From Streptomyces sp. NRRL WC-3618 (lineage in GTDB: Bacteria; Actinomycetota; Actinomycetes; Streptomycetales; Streptomycetaceae): a DNA stretch of 64,000 nucleotides. The position numbers and the translations under genes were made by a program. Shown here in pieces: positions 32,631-40,334 of the stretch; position 1 is the stretch's first letter, and each line of letters starts with the position of its first letter. The notes under the pieces were generated by a model. The model was not told the origin of the DNA and did no database searches. It worked only from the letters and a program-made list of their open reading frames with translations. Where the stretch lies: positions 1 to 64,000 of the forward strand of contig NZ_LGDW01000348.1 of NCBI RefSeq assembly GCF_001280005.1, in the 5' to 3' direction.

Positions 32631-32645
32631 GATAAACGCTACAGT
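32631..32645 (-). promoter_or_regulatory. Candidate operator half related to the 4519-4537 element
   Basis: On the minus strand the sequence is ACTGTAGCGTTTATC. It shares ACTGTA and GCGT with ACTGTATAGCGTCTTTAGT but lacks two bases between them. It lies in the divergent region between the acyl-CoA dehydrogenase and the acyl-CoA ligase. The match is suggestive only. Confidence 0.3.
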
Positions 32646-32701
32646 CTCCGCATCTCCTCTCCCTCGAATCGGGAGAGGCCCGAGGAGCCGCCGGAGGAGC
32701 C

Positions 32702-34240
32702 ATGTCGCTGCTGCCACTCGACCGTCGCGCCCAGGAGACACCCGACGAACCCGCCCTGGCGGACGACCTGGGTGTGCTGTCCTGGTCCGGCCTCGCCGAC
32801 CGGGTGGCGCGGGCCGCGGTCCGGCTGCTGGAGTTCGCGCCCGGCCCGGACGACCGGGTCGCCGTCCTCGGCGACAACGCGATTCCTACGCTGGTGGCCC
32901 ATCTGGCGGGCCTGCGCGCCGGCGTGGGGACCGTGGCCGCGTCCCGGAACCTCACCTCGGGCGAGCTCGTCGACCAGATCATCGACGCGGGAGTGACCGG
33001 GATCATCACCGGGCCGGTCGGCGCGGGCGCGGCCCTCGACGCGGCCCGGGAACTGGGGCTGCCGATCGTGACGCACGGGACCCCGGAGACCGGACACGCC
33101 TTCGACTGGGACCTGTGGCTGGCCTCCACGCCCGTCGGACGCACCCTCCCGACGGGCCGGCCCGCCCGACCTCCGCTCGTCTACACCTCGGGAACCACCG
33201 GGCGGGCGCGCGGCACCGAGGTGCGCTGGGTGAGCGGCCCGGTCGCCGACAGCGGTGCCTACCTCGCCGCGATGTCCGCCCGGCCCGGATTCCCGCCGGG
33301 ACCGCACCTGGTGTGCGGCCCCCTGCAACACAACGCGCCCCTGACCTCACTGCGCCATCTGGCGGCCGGTCAGCCGGTGGTCGTGCTCGGCCGGTACGAC
33401 GCGGAGACGTTCCTCAGCCGCGTACAGAGCTGGCAGGTCTCCTCGACGGTCATGGTGCCCACCCACTTCCAACGGCTGCTCGCCCTCCCGGACGAGGTCC
33501 GCGCCCGCTACGACGTCTCCAGCCTGCGCCAGGTGTCCCACACCGGCTCCGCGTGTCCCCCGGACGTGAAGCGAGCCATGATCGACTGGTTCGGTCCGGT
33601 GCTGACGGAGTCGTACGGCGCCAGCGAAGCGGGCACCGTGGCCCGCATCAGCAGCGACGAATGGCTCGCGCACCCGGGTTCCGTCGGGCGGGTCCGGCCA
33701 CCGTTCGAGGTCCTGGTCACCGACGACGACGGCACCCGACTGCCCTCAGGGGAACGGGGGTTGCTGGCGTTCCGGGCGCCCGACGACCAGGGCGTCCGCT
33801 ACCACGCTGACCCGGACAAGACCAAGGCCGCCTATCTCTCCCCCGGCGTCTTCACGCTCGGCGACATCGGTTACGTCGACGCGGACGGCTACATCTTCAT
33901 CACCGACCGGGCCGCGGACGTCGTGGTCTCCGGCGGCGTCAATCTGTACCCCGCCGAGAGCGAGGCGATCCTGCGGCAGCACCCGGCGGTCGTCGAGCTC
34001 GCGGTGATCGGGGTGCCCGACCCGGACTTCGGCGAGGCGCTGCGGGCTCTCGTCGTGGTGACGGGCGACGAGCCGCCGGCCGACGAGCTGGACCGGTTCT
34101 GCCGTGAGCACCTCGCCGCATACAAGTGCCCCAAGTCGTACGAGGTCGTTCCCGAACTCCTGCGCAACGCGATGGGCAAGCTCGACAAGCGCGCGATGCG
34201 CCGCCCCTACTGGAGCTCGGAACGGACCATCGCCGGCTGA
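32702..34240 (+). CDS. Acyl-CoA synthetase (AMP-forming ligase, ANL family)
   Basis: The 512-residue protein has the adenylate-forming motif PLVYTSGTTGRARGTE (about residues 158-173), the ESYGASEAG block, the ADVVVSGGVNLYPAESE hinge region and the C-terminal catalytic Lys493 in NAMGKLDKR. It should convert a carboxylic acid, ATP and CoA to acyl-CoA, the entry step for the CoA-dependent island. GGAGGAGCC precedes the ATG. A histidine-phosphatase gene follows after about 75 bases of pyrimidine-rich sequence. Confidence 0.92.
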   Translation: MSLLPLDRRAQETPDEPALADDLGVLSWSGLADRVARAAVRLLEFAPGPDDRVAVLGDNAIPTLVAHLAGLRAGVGTVAASRNLTSGELVDQIIDAGVTGIITGPVGAGAALDAARELGLPIVTHGTPETGHAFDWDLWLASTPVGRTLPTGRPARPPLVYTSGTTGRARGTEVRWVSGPVADSGAYLAAMSARPGFPPGPHLVCGPLQHNAPLTSLRHLAAGQPVVVLGRYDAETFLSRVQSWQVSSTVMVPTHFQRLLALPDEVRARYDVSSLRQVSHTGSACPPDVKRAMIDWFGPVLTESYGASEAGTVARISSDEWLAHPGSVGRVRPPFEVLVTDDDGTRLPSGERGLLAFRAPDDQGVRYHADPDKTKAAYLSPGVFTLGDIGYVDADGYIFITDRAADVVVSGGVNLYPAESEAILRQHPAVVELAVIGVPDPDFGEALRALVVVTGDEPPADELDRFCREHLAAYKCPKSYEVVPELLRNAMGKLDKRAMRRPYWSSERTIAG

Positions 34241-34315
34241 GGCCCCCTCGCTCCTTCCGTACTTCCGTACTTCCCTCCCTCCCCCTCCCGCTCTCCCGTG
34301 CACGAAGGACCGTCC

Positions 34316-34921
34316 ATGACCGAACTCCTCCTCATCCGGCACGGCCTCCCCTTGGCGGGCGTGTTCGACCCGGGGCTGTCGCCGACAGGCACCGCCCAGG
34401 CCGTACGCCTCGCCGCCTGGCTCGTGCACGAGGACATCGACGCCCTCTACTCCAGCCCGTACCGACGTGCCCGCGAGACGGTGGCGCCCCTGGAGCGACT
34501 GACCGGCATGACCGCGACGGTCCTCGACGACCTGCGCGAATGGGACACGGACGTGTCGCAGCCCTACACCCCGCCGGAACAGATCGGCACGGGCGATCCC
34601 CGGGCGGCGGCGCTCGCCGAGGGACGCTACGAGGACTTCGTGCCTGATCTCGACCGGGATGCCTTCCGGTCGCGTGCCAGGCGGGCCATGGACACCGTCT
34701 TCGACGCCCATCCGGGCGGGCGGGTGGCGGTCGTGTGCCACGGCGGTATTACCAACACCTACCTGGCGACGGTGCTCGGCCTGCCCACGATGTTCTGGTT
34801 CCACCCCGACTACACCTCCGTCAGCCGGGTGCGGCGCATGCCCGGCGGCCGGATCGTTCCGCACTCGGTCAACGAGACGGCCCACATGATCGCCGAACGG
34901 GCCGTCGACGCGGTCGCCTGA
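34316..34921 (+). CDS. Histidine phosphatase superfamily protein
   Basis: The 201-residue protein has the family signature LLIRHG with the phospho-acceptor His9, the YSSPYRRARETV block and the second catalytic His in VVCHGGITNTYLATVLG. It hydrolyses a phosphomonoester in the cytoplasm. Its place between the acyl-CoA ligase and a thiolase in a locus with two PEP-utiliser relatives is interesting: it could remove a phosphate from a pathway intermediate. That link is speculative; many members are general phosphatases. Confidence 0.88.
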   Translation: MTELLLIRHGLPLAGVFDPGLSPTGTAQAVRLAAWLVHEDIDALYSSPYRRARETVAPLERLTGMTATVLDDLREWDTDVSQPYTPPEQIGTGDPRAAALAEGRYEDFVPDLDRDAFRSRARRAMDTVFDAHPGGRVAVVCHGGITNTYLATVLGLPTMFWFHPDYTSVSRVRRMPGGRIVPHSVNETAHMIAERAVDAVA

Positions 34922-35025
34922 CCGTCCCGGTCGCCTGCGAGTCCCGGTCATCCGACCGTCGCCGGCACTCAACCGTCCCGTCGTAGTCCAGTCGCCAGTC
35001 GCCACACCCCCAGGAGGTCACGGTC

Positions 35026-36216
35026 ATGCCCGGATCCGTCATCGTCGCCGGTACCAGGACGCCCATCGGCAAGCTGACGGGCGCCTTGAGCACCCTGTCC
35101 GCCGTCGACCTCGGTGCCCATGCCATCGGCGCGGCACTGGCCGCCGCAGGCCTGGACCCGGCTGCCGTGCAGGCCGTCGTCATGGGGCATGTCGTGCAGG
35201 CCGGGGCCGGCCCCAACTCGGCCCGGCAGGCCGCGATCCGGGCCGGCATTCCGTTCTCCGTCCCCGCGAGCACCGTCAACAAGCTCTGCCTGTCCGGTCT
35301 GCACGCCATCGCTCTGGCCGACCTCATGATCACCTCCGGCCGGCACGAGGTGGTCGTCGCCGGCGGCATGGAGTCCATGTCGGGCGCCCCGCACCTGCTG
35401 CGCGGATCGCGCTCGGGCTGGAAGTACGGTTCGGCCACCGTGGAGGACGCCCTCGACCGGGACGCCCTCGTCTGCGCCTTCGACGGTGTCTCCATGGGCG
35501 CGGCCACCGAGCGCTACCAGCAGCCGTTCGACCTGACCCGGCAGGAACAGGACGAGTACAGCGCGCTCTCCCACCAACGGGCCGCCCGCGCCCAGGAGTC
35601 GGGTGCGTCGGCCGAGGAGATCACCCCTGTCACCGTCGTCGGGCGCCGGGGTGAGACGGTGGTCGCCGCCGACGAGGGCGTACGGCCGGGGAGCACCGCC
35701 GAGAGCCTGGGGCGTCTGAAGCCGGCCTTCTCCGGCGCCGGCACGATCACCGCCGGCAACTCCTCGCAGCTTTCCGACGGCGCCGCCGCCGTCGTCGTGA
35801 TGAGTGCGGAGCGCGCCCGGCGGGAAGGACTGACGCCGCTCGCCGAGATCGGCGCGTACGGCACCGTCGCGGGCCCCGACCCCTCGCTGCTCGTCCAGCC
35901 GGCCGGCGCGGTGCGCGACGCCCTGTCCCGGGACGGCCGGCTGAAGGCCGCCGATCTGGACCTGTTCGAGATCAACGAGGCGTTCGCCGGAGTGTCCCTG
36001 GCCTCCGTGCGGGAGCTGGACCTTCCCCTGGACAAGGTGAACGTCAACGGCGGAGCCATCGCGCTCGGGCATCCGGTCGGCATGACCGGAGCCAGGCTGG
36101 TGCTGACTCTCGCGGCCGAGCTGCGACGGCGCGGGGGCGGCACCGGAGCGGCGGCCCTGTGCGGGGGCGGCGGCCAGGGCGACGCGCTGTTGCTGCACGT
36201 ACCGACACAGGCCTGA
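35026..36216 (+). CDS. Acetyl-CoA acetyltransferase (thiolase)
   Basis: The 396-residue protein is a canonical thiolase: nucleophile Cys88 in STVNKLCLSGL, GGMESMS, EINEAFAG, GGAIALGHPVGMTGARL with the catalytic His, and LCGGGGQGDALL with the second Cys. It should cleave a 3-oxoacyl-CoA with CoA, releasing acetyl-CoA, the last beta-oxidation step. Unlike the SCP2-type protein at 10296, it has complete catalytic residues and no DUF35 partner. Confidence 0.93.
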   Translation: MPGSVIVAGTRTPIGKLTGALSTLSAVDLGAHAIGAALAAAGLDPAAVQAVVMGHVVQAGAGPNSARQAAIRAGIPFSVPASTVNKLCLSGLHAIALADLMITSGRHEVVVAGGMESMSGAPHLLRGSRSGWKYGSATVEDALDRDALVCAFDGVSMGAATERYQQPFDLTRQEQDEYSALSHQRAARAQESGASAEEITPVTVVGRRGETVVAADEGVRPGSTAESLGRLKPAFSGAGTITAGNSSQLSDGAAAVVVMSAERARREGLTPLAEIGAYGTVAGPDPSLLVQPAGAVRDALSRDGRLKAADLDLFEINEAFAGVSLASVRELDLPLDKVNVNGGAIALGHPVGMTGARLVLTLAAELRRRGGGTGAAALCGGGGQGDALLLHVPTQA

Positions 36217-36235
36217 ACCACGGAGCTGAAGCACC

Positions 36236-37240
36236 ATGAACGACCAGTTGCCCCCGGCCCCGACAACCCTCACGGTGGCCTCCCGTGTTCTCGCTGCGGA
36301 CGGCGTCGTCTCCCTCACCCTGCGCCGCCCCGACGGCGGTGCATTGCCCGCCTGGACGCCGGGCGCCCACATCGACGTACACCTGAACCCCGGGAACAGT
36401 GACGACGACGGCAAGGGCAGCGGCTACGACGGCGGGCTGATCCGTCAGTACTCCCTGTGTGGGGATCCGGCCGACCGCGGGGTCTGGCAGATCGCCGTGC
36501 TGCGTGAGCCGCAGGGCCGAGGCGGCTCGGCGTACGTCCACGACCGGCTGCGCGAAGGCTCCGCCGTGCGGGTGCGCGGACCTCGGAACAACTTCGCGCT
36601 GCGGCCCGCCGCCCGCCATCTGTTCATCGCGGGCGGCGTCGGTATCACGCCCATCCTTCCCATGGTCGAGGCCGCCGAGGCCGCGGGCGCCGACTGGCGC
36701 CTGCTCTACGGCGGCCGCACCCGGACGTCCATGGCGTTCCTGGACCGCCTCGCCCCGTACGGGGACCGGGTACGCGTCCGTCCTCAGGACGAGTACGGCC
36801 TGCTGGACCTCACCGCGCACCTCGGCGTGCCGGAAGAGGGCACCCTGGTGCACGCCTGCGGCCCCGAGGCCCTGCTGCGGGCGGTGCAGGAGCGGTGCGT
36901 GGGCTGGCCCCCGGGCACACTGGGCGTGGAACGGTTCGCCCCGGTCCCGACGGCCTCGGCCGGCGCCCCGGGCGAGGCGTTCGAGGTGGAGCTCTCCCGT
37001 TCCGGGCTCACCCTGACCGTGCCGGCGGGCCGCTCGGTGCTCGAAACGGTGGAGGCGGCCGGGATCCCGGTCGACTTCTCCTGCCGGGAAGGCACCTGCG
37101 GCACCTGCGAGACCGACGTACTCGACGGCAGGCCCGACCACCGCGACTCGCTGCTGACCGAGGACGAGCGGGCCGCCGGCGACACCATGCTCATCTGCGT
37201 CTCCCGCTCGTGCGGGCCGCGCCTGGTCCTCGACCTGTGA
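36236..37240 (+). CDS. Phthalate-dioxygenase-reductase-type oxidoreductase (flavin, NAD(P), 2Fe-2S)
   Basis: The 334-residue protein has a flavin domain with RQYSLCGDP (the FMN-type RxYSL motif), an NAD(P) domain with LFIAGGVGITPILPMVEAAEAAG, and a C-terminal plant-type 2Fe-2S domain with Cys283, Cys288, Cys291 and Cys321. Such reductases pass electrons from NAD(P)H straight to a class-IA Rieske oxygenase. The Rieske protein at 17741 has no ferredoxin next to it and is the natural partner. The gene follows the thiolase by 19 bases. Confidence 0.92.
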   Translation: MNDQLPPAPTTLTVASRVLAADGVVSLTLRRPDGGALPAWTPGAHIDVHLNPGNSDDDGKGSGYDGGLIRQYSLCGDPADRGVWQIAVLREPQGRGGSAYVHDRLREGSAVRVRGPRNNFALRPAARHLFIAGGVGITPILPMVEAAEAAGADWRLLYGGRTRTSMAFLDRLAPYGDRVRVRPQDEYGLLDLTAHLGVPEEGTLVHACGPEALLRAVQERCVGWPPGTLGVERFAPVPTASAGAPGEAFEVELSRSGLTLTVPAGRSVLETVEAAGIPVDFSCREGTCGTCETDVLDGRPDHRDSLLTEDERAAGDTMLICVSRSCGPRLVLDL

Positions 37241-37348
37241 CGGTGACCGTTCCGGCGGAGTTCCGTCCGGGCCCGTGAAACGGCACCTGCCCGAAAGCCC
37301 CGCCGCCGCTCCGGCCCGAAGGTCGCTGCGATCTTGTCCCCGAAGATC

Positions 37349-39055
37349 ATGCCGATTAGCGTTATCTCCGTGGAGCAGCATCAGCACTCGGACGAGGTAC
37401 GGCACTTCGACCACTGCCCCTGGCTGTTCGCCGAGGGTGCGACCGAGGAACAACGCGCCGCCCAGCGAGATCGGCAGCGGAGGGCAGGCGGGGACAGCGA
37501 GATCGGCGAGAGGTGCTACGTCGCCGAGTCCGCCGCCGTGTTCCCGGACCGGCTGCGGCTCGGCGACGACTCCTACATCGCCGCGCACGCCTATGTCACC
37601 GGGGAGTTGACCACCGGGACGGACTGCACGCTGAACCCGTTCGTCACGGTCCGGGGCGCGGTCACCCTGGGGAGCGGCGTGCGGATCGGCGCGCACACCT
37701 CGCTGCTCGGCTTCAACCACTCCATGGCACCCGACCGTCCCGTCTTCCAGCAGGCCCACACCAGCCTGGGGATCACGATCGGCGACGACGTGTGGATCGG
37801 CTCGCACGTGGTCGTGGTGGACGGTGTCACCGTCGGCGACCACTGCGTGATCGGCGCCGGTGCGGTGGTGACCAAGGATCTCCCGGCCTGGACGGTGGCC
37901 GCCGGGAACCCGGCCCGCCCCCTGCGCGACCGCCGGGACACGAAGCCCGCCGGCGCGGCCCGCGGCGCGGACACCCTCGCGAGGTTCGCCGACACCGCTC
38001 GCGCCCAGGCCCCGGACATCCTCGCCGGGTGCTGGGACGGCGACCGGTACGTCGACCGCCCGGGGGCGACGGCGACGGTACGGGCGCACTGCGACGCCGT
38101 GGAGATCGCCGACCTGCTGCTGGGCTCAGCGCCCGAGCAGCTGAGCGCCGAGGAACACGTCAAGCGGCTGTCCGCCGCCCAGGACCCGGACACGGGGCTG
38201 GCTCCCGAGCTCGGCGGCCCGCTGCCGACGCCCGACGCCGACGGCTTCGTGGGCGAAGGACCCGCGCTGTACCACGTCCTCTCCCTCGGCTACGCCCTCG
38301 ATCTGCTGGGCGCCCGCTTCCCTCGTCCGGTGCGCGGCGTACGGGAGATGACCGCCTCCCAGCTGGTCGCGCGTCTCGAGGGGCTGCCTTGGCGGGAGGG
38401 GGCCTGGGGTGCCGGAGCATGGGTCGACGCCTGGGCGACGGCGGCGCACTGGAACCTGCGCCACCATGCGGACGACGGTGTGGCGCCCGGCGCTCTGGAG
38501 GCGCTGTTCGGCTGGCTGCTGACCCGGGCGGACCCGTGGACGGGCATGTGGGGCTGCCCCTCGCCTCAGGCCGGACGCCTCCAGGTGGTCAACGGCTACT
38601 ACCGCCTGACCCGCGGGACCTTCGCCCAGTTCGGGGTGCCGGTTCCGCACCCCGAGCGGGTCGTGGACGCCGTCCTGGACCACGCCCGGGACACCCGCCA
38701 CTTCGGGCCGGGACGGAACAACGCGTGCAACGTGCTGGACGTCGCCCATCCGCTGTGGCTCTGCGTCCGGCAGCTCGGCGCCCACGCCAAGGACGGCGGC
38801 TACCGTTCCGCCGAGATCCGCGCCTGGGCCGAGCATCAGCTCGCCGCCGCCCTCCCCCGCTGGCACGGCGGCAAGGGTTTCGGCTTCGGCCCCGGCGCCG
38901 GCGGCCCGGGCGCGGAACCGAGCCTCCAGGGCACCGAGATGTGGCTCGCCATCATCTGGTACCTCGCCGACCTCCTGGGCCGCGCCGACACACTCGGCTA
39001 CCACCCACGCGGCGTCCACCGCCCCGAGCCCGCCCGGACCCCGGGGCAGGCCTGA
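37349..39055 (+). CDS. Hexapeptide-repeat acyltransferase fused to an all-helical toroid-like domain
   Basis: From the ATG at 37349 the product has 568 residues; a TTG at 37334 is also possible and neither has a strong ribosome binding site. Residues about 50-200 form a left-handed beta-helix acyltransferase (SYIAAHAYVTGELTTGTDC, ITIGDDVWIGSHVVVVDGVTVGDHCVIGAGAVVTKDLPAW). Residues about 215-555 are an alpha-rich region with repeated Trp/His segments (WVDAWATAAHWNLRHH, NGYYRLTRGTFAQFG, NACNVLDVAHPLWLC, GTEMWLAIIWYLADLLG) that looks like an alpha/alpha-toroid. The acetyl-transfer role is likely; the helical part could bind or cleave a glycan. I do not recognise a named family for the fusion. 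Confidence 0.75.
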   Translation: MPISVISVEQHQHSDEVRHFDHCPWLFAEGATEEQRAAQRDRQRRAGGDSEIGERCYVAESAAVFPDRLRLGDDSYIAAHAYVTGELTTGTDCTLNPFVTVRGAVTLGSGVRIGAHTSLLGFNHSMAPDRPVFQQAHTSLGITIGDDVWIGSHVVVVDGVTVGDHCVIGAGAVVTKDLPAWTVAAGNPARPLRDRRDTKPAGAARGADTLARFADTARAQAPDILAGCWDGDRYVDRPGATATVRAHCDAVEIADLLLGSAPEQLSAEEHVKRLSAAQDPDTGLAPELGGPLPTPDADGFVGEGPALYHVLSLGYALDLLGARFPRPVRGVREMTASQLVARLEGLPWREGAWGAGAWVDAWATAAHWNLRHHADDGVAPGALEALFGWLLTRADPWTGMWGCPSPQAGRLQVVNGYYRLTRGTFAQFGVPVPHPERVVDAVLDHARDTRHFGPGRNNACNVLDVAHPLWLCVRQLGAHAKDGGYRSAEIRAWAEHQLAAALPRWHGGKGFGFGPGAGGPGAEPSLQGTEMWLAIIWYLADLLGRADTLGYHPRGVHRPEPARTPGQA

Positions 39056-39479
39056 CAGGACGGGCGTGCCGCGCCCGGCCAGGCGACGCACGACCACGAG
39101 CGACGCGTCAAGTATTGGTAATGGTTTCCATATCGATCGGATTCAGACACGCTTCTGACATTCATTTCCATCTGCTGTGGCGGGCACACCCTTTCCGACC
39201 CCCTCTCGTGGAGGATCCATGCCCCCGTCCCCGTCCCGGCGCCTCGCCCTGGGCAGTTCCCTCCCCATCAGCCCGTACGTCACGACGGTCTCGTTCACGG
39301 TCTACGCCCTGTGCCGCGCGGCCGGCACCTACCGCACCCGGCGGTGGGGACACAGGAGAACGGCCCCGCAGCCCGCCCGACACCGGCCCCTTTCCCGGCC
39401 CGCCGGGCTGCGGCCCGAACCCTCCAGCCCTGGTGACGTCTTCACCACCAGGCACCAACTCCCGGTTTCACGTGCCGAG
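39056..39479. other. Intergenic region with a palindromic element and a possible gene remnant
   Basis: This stretch holds TGGTAATGGTTTCCA at 39116-39130, a near-palindrome similar to zinc-regulator (Zur) boxes (11 of 15 positions by my recollection of the Streptomyces consensus). GGAGG then precedes an ATG at 39219 (MPPSPSRRLALGSSLPISPYVTTV), but the reading frame runs on antisense to the next gene and does not look like a real protein past about 40 residues. It may be the front of a lost secreted-protein gene. Confidence 0.4.
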
Positions 39480-40094
39480 TTACAGTCCGTCGCTCACCAT
39501 GGCGGCGACGAGCCGGACATGGCGGTCGGCCGCCGTGCCGGAGAACTCGTTGTCGTAGTTCAGACCGTAGGGCCAGAAGTGGCCGCCGCCCGTGGAGAGT
39601 TTGGCGCTCGCACCGTCGAACTGCCTCACCAGCGCCGTGGCCCGAGCGCCTCTCCAGGTGCCGCTGCCACCGAGGGAGGACCAGCCCGAGCTGGTGCCCA
39701 CCCCTATGGTGTGGGCGATCTCGTGCAGGGCGGTCCGCTCGTTCATGTAACCGCGGTTGCCGCCGAAGCGAATTGTCCCGTTGAGGCTGCCGTCGGCGGT
39801 GGGCACTCCGGGCTCATAGCGGACGGTGAGGCTCTTCCCGAGGTCGCTGAGATTGTTGTACCGGGACACGGCGGCGTTCATGGCGGCGGTGATCAGGTTG
39901 TAGGCATTCTGCTGGTCCGTCGTGGGATTGCCCGCGCGCACGAGGGTCCAGGTGATGGTGGCCGCCGGGGCCCGCTCCCCCGACACCGGGGCGGTCTGCG
40001 GGGCGGCCTCCGCGATGCCGGGGCCTGCCAGCATCGCGGCTGCCAGGGTGGCGACGACCGCCTTGCCACGCCAAGGGACTCGCTGTGAACTCAT
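39480..40094 (-). CDS. Secreted HExxH metalloprotease-like protein
   Basis: The 204-residue protein has a signal peptide (RGKAVVATLAAAMLAGPGIAEAA). The zinc-binding HEIAH lies in TALHEIAHTIGVGTSSGW, preceded by the extended segment GNRGYMNERTALHE. It resembles the small catalytic domains that in Streptomyces are often joined to ricin-type lectin domains, but no lectin domain is present here. It should act outside the cell on protein or peptide. The upstream region contains a perfect palindrome at 40144-40155. Confidence 0.8.
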   Translation of the reverse strand: MSSQRVPWRGKAVVATLAAAMLAGPGIAEAAPQTAPVSGERAPAATITWTLVRAGNPTTDQQNAYNLITAAMNAAVSRYNNLSDLGKSLTVRYEPGVPTADGSLNGTIRFGGNRGYMNERTALHEIAHTIGVGTSSGWSSLGGSGTWRGARATALVRQFDGASAKLSTGGGHFWPYGLNYDNEFSGTAADRHVRLVAAMVSDGL

Positions 40095-40143
40095 GGGGGC
40101 TCCTGTGGGGGGATGAACCGTCGCGTAGGGACGACGGCACCCT

Positions 40144-40155
40144 GAAAGCGCTTTC
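40144..40155. promoter_or_regulatory. GAAAGCGCTTTC palindrome (LacI-type operator candidate)
   Basis: A perfect 12-bp palindrome with the central CG step typical of LacI-family operators. It lies in the divergent region between the HExxH protein and the large GH30 gene, 50 bases from the former's start and 190 from the latter's. It differs from the operators at 47576 and 47632, so another regulator would bind it. Confidence 0.45.
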
Positions 40156-40334
40156 CCAGGTTGGCCCGGAGGCTAGCCATATGTTTCGGACACGTCAACG
40201 GACCGAACCAAGTCCCGTCGCTCCAACGGAACTTGCGCACCATCTTGACGTGTTCATTTTTGTCATCAAGCATGCCGTCAGCTCGATTCCTTGTGTTCGA
40301 TTCTGTTCGCCTCCTCGTTGTGGAAGGGAGTGCC

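Noticed and set aside
5480..37240. Polyketide or nonribosomal peptide cluster
   Set aside because: Thiolases, CoA ligase and SDRs are present, but there is no ketosynthase with carrier protein, no condensation domain and no phosphopantetheine site. The gene set fits catabolism.
39219..40088. Secreted protein starting at 39219
   Set aside because: The RBS and ATG are good, but the frame soon becomes antisense to the HExxH gene with no domain. At most it is a remnant of a lost gene.
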